Assembly: GCF_024494575.1 (NCBI RefSeq)
Contig: NZ_JANHDO010000001.1
Location: 434,001-498,000 of the forward strand
Reading direction: 5' to 3'
DNA: 64,000 nt
Source of the DNA: Halorubrum salinum
GTDB taxonomy: Archaea > Halobacteriota > Halobacteria > Halobacteriales > Haloferacaceae
Shown: piece by piece, positions 60,787 to 64,000 of the stretch
How positions within the stretch are numbered: position 1 is the stretch's first letter
Layout of the letters: each line of letters begins with the position of its first letter
Made by a program: the position numbers and the translations under genes
The notes under the pieces: generated by a model
The model's input: only the letters and a program-made list of their open reading frames with translations
The model's database searches: none
What the model was told of the DNA's origin: nothing

Positions 60787-61044
60787 TCAGGCGCCGCCGT
60801 CGGTGTACGCCCAGTCGTCGAGCACGCGCTCCGCGGTCGCGTTCGCCTCGGCCGGAGAGGGACAGCAGCCGTCGACGACCTCGTCCGAGAGCGCTCCGGC
60901 GAGCGCGTAGACGGCGGCCCCGTCCGCTCGGTCGGCGACTCGCTCGAACGTCGGCCGGTACCCGGCGGCGGCGCGCTGTCCGGTCTCGTCGAGCGAGGCG
61001 TCGATGGCGTATTCGAGCTGACGAACCGCTTCCTCTGGTTCCAT
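60787..61044 (-). CDS. Small haloarchaeal helical protein, 85 residues
   Basis: An acidic protein, MEPEEAVRQLEYAIDASLDETGQ, entirely helical by prediction, with a Cys-Cys pair (GCCPSPAEANATAERVLDDWAYTD). I do not recognise it, but a minus-strand TATA element (GTTTAAGTG, about 61067-61075) lies 23-31 bp before the ATG and codon use is normal. It may be a small regulatory protein; unknown. It is divergent from the inositol phosphatase-like gene. Confidence 0.6.
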   Translation of the reverse strand: MEPEEAVRQLEYAIDASLDETGQRAAAGYRPTFERVADRADGAAVYALAGALSDEVVDGCCPSPAEANATAERVLDDWAYTDGGA

Positions 61045-61176
61045 ACCTACCGATCCGACCCCGGTTCACTTAAACGTACTCTGATTCATAACTGAGTTAA
61101 TAGTGGTGCCGGCGGGGTGTCGCGGTGACGCCTCGTAGATCGACGCGCATACGCGTCGCGAGCGCCGAGGGCACCT

Positions 61177-61974
61177 ATGACCGACGCAGACGAGCGAGCC
61201 GCCGTCGCGGAGCGCGCGGCCCGGGCCGGGGCGCGGGTCGCGGACGAGCGGTTCCGGAGCGACATCGCGGTCGAGACCAAAGGCGAGGTCGACGTGGTGA
61301 CGGAGGCCGATCGCGCGGCTCAGCGGACCGTGATCGAAGCGATCCGGGAGTCGTTTCCCGACGACGCGATCGTCGGCGAGGAGGAGGACGAACGCAAGAC
61401 GGTCCCCGACGAGGGCGCGGCGTGGGTGATCGATCCGATCGACGGCACGAACAACTACGTCAGAGACATCCGGGTGTGGGCGACGGCGGTCGCGGCGGTC
61501 GTCGACGGCGAGCCCGTCGCGGCCGCGGTCGTCGCGCCGGCGCTCGGCGACGTCTACACTGCCGACGCCGAGGGCTCGTACCGCAACGGCGAGCCGATCG
61601 CGGTCAGCGACGTGAGCGACGAGCGGCGGGCCACCGTCGCCCCGACGCTGTGGTGGGAGTTCGATGCCCGCGACGAGTACGCGGCGGCCTGTGAGGCCGT
61701 CGTCCGTCGGTTCGGCGACATGCGACGGCTCGGCTCGGCCCAGATCACGCTCTCGACCGCCGCCGCCGGCGGGCTCGAAGGAGTCGTCTCGAACCTGCGC
61801 GCCAACCCGTGGGACTCCGTCGCGGGCGTGTTCATCGTCCGACAGGCCGGCGGTCGCGCCACGGATCTGGAAGGCGACCGCTGGCGACACGACTCGACCG
61901 GCCTCGTCGTCTCGAACGGGGACCTCCACGACGAGGTGCTTGCGACCGCGAGAGCGGTCGAGGAGTCGACGTGA
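61177..61974 (+). CDS. Inositol-1-monophosphatase / fructose-1,6-bisphosphatase-like enzyme
   Basis: A 265-residue member of the lithium-sensitive phosphatase superfamily. Metal-binding motifs are EADRAAQ (TEAD), VGEEEDE, WVIDPIDGTNNY (DPxDGTxN) and, near the C-terminus, ANPWDSVAGVFIVRQAGG (WDxxAG). In archaea members hydrolyse inositol-1-phosphate, fructose-1,6-bisphosphate or NADP; which applies here is unclear. AACTGAGTTAATAG-type elements between 61090 and 61105 could drive it. No operon. Confidence 0.93.
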   Translation: MTDADERAAVAERAARAGARVADERFRSDIAVETKGEVDVVTEADRAAQRTVIEAIRESFPDDAIVGEEEDERKTVPDEGAAWVIDPIDGTNNYVRDIRVWATAVAAVVDGEPVAAAVVAPALGDVYTADAEGSYRNGEPIAVSDVSDERRATVAPTLWWEFDARDEYAAACEAVVRRFGDMRRLGSAQITLSTAAAGGLEGVVSNLRANPWDSVAGVFIVRQAGGRATDLEGDRWRHDSTGLVVSNGDLHDEVLATARAVEEST

Positions 61975-62041
61975 TCGGCCACGGCCTCGGGCCCGACGGC
62001 TCCGGATCGTCGGCCGACGCGACCGGACGGTGGACGGTCGG

Positions 62042-63217
62042 TCAGCCGACGTAGTCGAACGCGACGGCGAGGTCGTCGCCGCCCCAGAAGACGAACCGGT
62101 ATCGACCGGCCACGAGGTCGGGACAGACGCGGAGGGCGTCGGCGTGTGGTCCCCCCTCGACCAGCCCCGAGTCCGTCATCTCGAACTCCCACGCGAGCGT
62201 CTCGCCCGGTTCGACGCCGAGCGCCTCGTCCGTGTACCCGAACAGTGCCTCGCCGTCTGTCCCTCGGACCTCCGTCCAGCCGTCCGTCGTGCGAACTTCG
62301 AGGTTGTACTTGCCCTGATTGCCGACGTACGCCAGACGGCCGGAGACGTTCGTCAGTTCGATCCGGAACGGATCGCCGCGGGCGAGCGGCCCGTCGGCGG
62401 AGCTGGGGCCGTCTCCCGCCTCGTCGTCCGTGGTCACGATCCGCAGCGCGAGCGGACCCGCAGCGTCGTCGGTGTCGCCGTCGTCGATCCCCCCGCCGCC
62501 GCCCCAGTTGACCGCGCCCTCGTACGCCTGCGGGTGTCGCTCGAACCCCTCTGTCTCGCAGTCGAACGAGGCGGGAATCACGTTCGGTTCGCCGTCCGGG
62601 CGGACGACGCCGGGCAGCGCGCCGGGGTCGATCACGCCGTCGGCGTCGCGTACCGTCCCCGTCTCGCCCCAGCCGTCGGTGACCCGCAGCCGCACCGACT
62701 CCGGACGCGGGTCGGACTCGGCGCGCACCATCGCGGCCGGATAGGTGATCGCCTGTCCGCAGGCTTCGTTCGCCGCCGAGGTGTCTTCGACCCGTGCGCT
62801 CGCGGTCAGCGTCCCGTCTTCGATTGCGACGTCGTCGAACGACAGTTCGTCGTGACACGTCGTGGGGCCGACCGACTCGACGTACACGACGACGGCGCGT
62901 TCGAAGTCGGTCTCCGAGACGAACTCGCGCGTCTCCTCGGACGCGTCGTCGAGCAGCCAGTTCGCGTCCTCCGCTGCCGCGATGCGCGTGCAGAACCCCC
63001 GCCGCGATTCACGGTCCCACGCCGGGCCGGAGAGCGGCGATTCGACCTGCCGAACGGTCGCAACCGGGGACCGTGCGCCGCCGTCACCGCCGCCGTCGCC
63101 ACCGCCTCCATCGCCACCGCCGCCGTCCCCGTCGTCACCGCCCCCGCACCCGGCGAACGCGCAGACCCCTCCGGCCGCGACGCCGCGGAGCGCCAGTCGG
63201 CGCGTGATGTCGATCAT
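62042..63217 (-). CDS. Tat-exported lipoprotein with Gly/Asp-rich linker
   Basis: A 391-residue secreted protein. The N-terminus has twin arginines (ITRRLALRGVAAGGVCAFAGC) and a lipobox ending at Cys24, so it is probably exported folded by the Tat system and lipid-anchored. A 25-residue linker of Gly and Asp follows, then two beta-rich domains, the last including DGDTDDAAGPLALRIVT and ending FVFWGGDDLAVAFDYVG. I do not recognise a binding function. The minus-strand CTTATTCGG (63239-63247) gives start 63217. Confidence 0.8.
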   Translation of the reverse strand: MIDITRRLALRGVAAGGVCAFAGCGGGDDGDGGGGDGGGGDGGGDGGARSPVATVRQVESPLSGPAWDRESRRGFCTRIAAAEDANWLLDDASEETREFVSETDFERAVVVYVESVGPTTCHDELSFDDVAIEDGTLTASARVEDTSAANEACGQAITYPAAMVRAESDPRPESVRLRVTDGWGETGTVRDADGVIDPGALPGVVRPDGEPNVIPASFDCETEGFERHPQAYEGAVNWGGGGGIDDGDTDDAAGPLALRIVTTDDEAGDGPSSADGPLARGDPFRIELTNVSGRLAYVGNQGKYNLEVRTTDGWTEVRGTDGEALFGYTDEALGVEPGETLAWEFEMTDSGLVEGGPHADALRVCPDLVAGRYRFVFWGGDDLAVAFDYVG

Positions 63218-63438
63218 GCACCGGCCTACGCCGCGACCGAATAAGTGTCTCGTGTACGGACAAGCCGCTCTTTGTCCCACGCGCGTCGACGAAGTATAAC
63301 GGACGCAAAATGAGCTATAAACAATTAAATGGGTTCTACGGGCGTTGTGAAACGTCCCGCGACCTCCGAGAAATGAGATAAAAATCCCCGAACCCTCGCC
63401 CGGCTATATGTGGGTCCCCGACGTAGCGTGAACCGAGC
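63218..63438 (+). other. AT-rich divergent promoter region
   Basis: This 221-base stretch lies between the Tat lipoprotein gene and a small membrane protein gene on the opposite strand. It contains AT-rich tracts near 63300-63335 (AAACAATTAAATGG) and a TATA element (GGCTATATG, about 63411-63419) for the downstream gene. I see no ORF and no strong inverted repeat. Confidence 0.6.
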
Positions 63439-63660
63439 ATGTCAACCCCCGCTCCCACTCGTCTCGCCTCCGGTCGGCACGTCGCCGGTCTGATGACCGG
63501 CACGGTGAAGGCGGTCGCCTTCTGGGCGGCCATCGTCATCCCGCTCGCGTATCCCGCGCTGCTGTACGTGGGTCTCGACGGGACGACGGGACTGTGGTTC
63601 GTCGGACTGCTCGTCGCCAACGTCGTCGCGCTCGCACTCGGCCACGATCACAAGCGCTGA
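63439..63660 (+). CDS. Small two-helix membrane protein, 73 residues
   Basis: A hydrophobic protein, MSTPAPTRLASGRHVAGLMTGTVK, with helices at about 24-44 and 48-68, and a basic end DHKR. No family recognised. CTATATG at about 63413-63419 is 20-26 bp upstream of the ATG, the usual leaderless position. Many similar short membrane proteins occur in haloarchaea. Confidence 0.6.
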   Translation: MSTPAPTRLASGRHVAGLMTGTVKAVAFWAAIVIPLAYPALLYVGLDGTTGLWFVGLLVANVVALALGHDHKR

Positions 63661-63711
63661 TCGACGGACGGGACGCAGTCGACGGACGGATCGAGCGACA
63701 CGCCCTCCACG

Positions 63712-63754
63712 GCCCTCCGACGATCCCTCCCGCACGCCCTCCGACGATCCCTCC
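63712..63754 (+). repeat. Two 19-bp direct repeats with 24-bp period
   Basis: GCCCTCCGACGATCCCTCC occurs at 63712-63730 and 63736-63754, with GGCCCTCCGA-like fragments on both sides. It lies in non-coding DNA between the small membrane protein and the final gene. No function is evident. Confidence 0.8.
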
Positions 63755-63861
63755 ACGGCCCCGCCCGTATCGGTCTGTCAGTGCGGCTCAGCGTTCGCGT
63801 CGATCGACTCCGTGCCGACCCGTCTCGAAGCGCTTACCCACGGTCCGACCCGACTGCGGGT

Positions 63862-64000
63862 ATGACCGACGAGACGCACGTCGAGTGGCGCGACTGGGGC
63901 TCCGAGGCGTTCGCCGAGGCCGACGACCGGGACCGTCCGGTGCTTCTGTCGCTGTCCGCGACGTGGTGTGAGGGCTGTCACGAGATGGACGCGGTCACGT
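63862..64000 (+). CDS. Thioredoxin-fold (DUF255-type) protein, 5' part only
   Basis: The first 46 codons of a longer gene cut by the window end. It reads MTDETHVEWRDWGSEAFAEA and then DRPVLLSLSATWCEGCHEM, with a redox CxxC (CEGC). It matches the DUF255 group of thioredoxin-like proteins, large archaeal/bacterial proteins of the Spermatogenesis-associated 20 type. GCGCTTACC near 63829-63837 is a weak TATA element about 28 bp upstream. The rest of the protein, and so its full domain layout, is not visible. Confidence 0.75.
   Translation, partial: MTDETHVEWRDWGSEAFAEADDRDRPVLLSLSATWCEGCHEMDAVT

Noticed and set aside
1-64000. CRISPR array, insertion sequence, prophage, rRNA operon or replication origin
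   Set aside because: I found no regularly spaced repeat array, no transposase or integrase, no rRNA sequence and no Orc1/Cdc6 gene; the only direct repeats are short tandem ones.

Overview
The window is a contiguous piece of haloarchaeal chromosome, probably Halorubrum or a close relative. The base composition is very GC-rich with strongly GC-biased third positions. The proteins are acidic with low lysine. Most genes start 24-30 bp after an archaeal TATA element (variants of TTTATA or TTTAA) with no Shine-Dalgarno, so most mRNAs look leaderless. Marker genes are unmistakably haloarchaeal: CetZ tubulin, the bacterioruberin carotenoid operon, HMG-CoA reductase, the 129-residue 2Fe-2S ferredoxin, TFE, S8e, pelota, archaeal DnaG, PriS and GINS. 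I see no insertion sequence, prophage, CRISPR array or rRNA; this is core chromosome with short accessory insertions.

Layout. 1-9.8 kb: end of the TFE gene with a co-translated DUF2110 gene, a DUF5803 lipoprotein whose 3' end is duplicated in tandem, a CinA-type molybdopterin-binding protein, an ATP-NAD kinase-like protein, a phosphate transporter, a UppS-like protein lacking the usual catalytic motif, and the secF-secD operon. 10-16.7 kb: a DtxR-type metal regulator with its own operator, translationally coupled to a GDT1-type cation transporter; RNase HII; S8e; a K+ channel; several regulators. 17-24.2 kb: tRNA-Thr(UGU), GNAT and CBS proteins, uridine kinase, XPB-like helicase, ferredoxin, NikR, PadR, thymidylate kinase. 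24.3-34.6 kb: a CNNM/CorC-type membrane protein, tandem UspA, cetZ1, the coenzyme F420 genes cofC and cofG, MscS, thiE-thiM. 34.7-38.1 kb: crtD-lyeJ-cruF for bacterioruberin. 38.2-44.4 kb: diadenylate cyclase dacZ, Cdc48-type AAA ATPase, HMG-CoA reductase. 43.5-49.5 kb: archease, DoxX and RtcB (RNA ligase system) and hydrolases. 49.8-56.6 kb: pelota, DnaG, a DUF3311/SSS transporter pair, XTP pyrophosphatase. 57-64 kb: priS-GINS replication pair, a beta-CASP nuclease, an inositol-phosphatase-like enzyme, a Tat lipoprotein, and the start of a thioredoxin-fold (DUF255-type) protein cut by the window end.

Functional themes: membrane protein export (SecDF), metal homeostasis (DtxR/GDT1, NikR), F420 and isoprenoid/carotenoid supply, RNA ligation and quality control (archease/RtcB, pelota, DnaG, beta-CASP), and replication (PriS, GINS, RNase HII).

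The most unusual signals are not in the proteins. Two genes, dacZ and the CorC-like gene, share an architecture in which a leaderless 16-17-codon upstream ORF overlaps the start codon of the main gene, which has its own GGAGG ribosome-binding site. A divergent intergenic region at 56.6-57.1 kb carries two strong hairpins and a 16-bp palindrome and may encode a small RNA. The beta-CASP gene contains two palindromes with the same core that look like an in-frame insertion. NikR and the DtxR-type gene have dyad operators placed on their own promoters.
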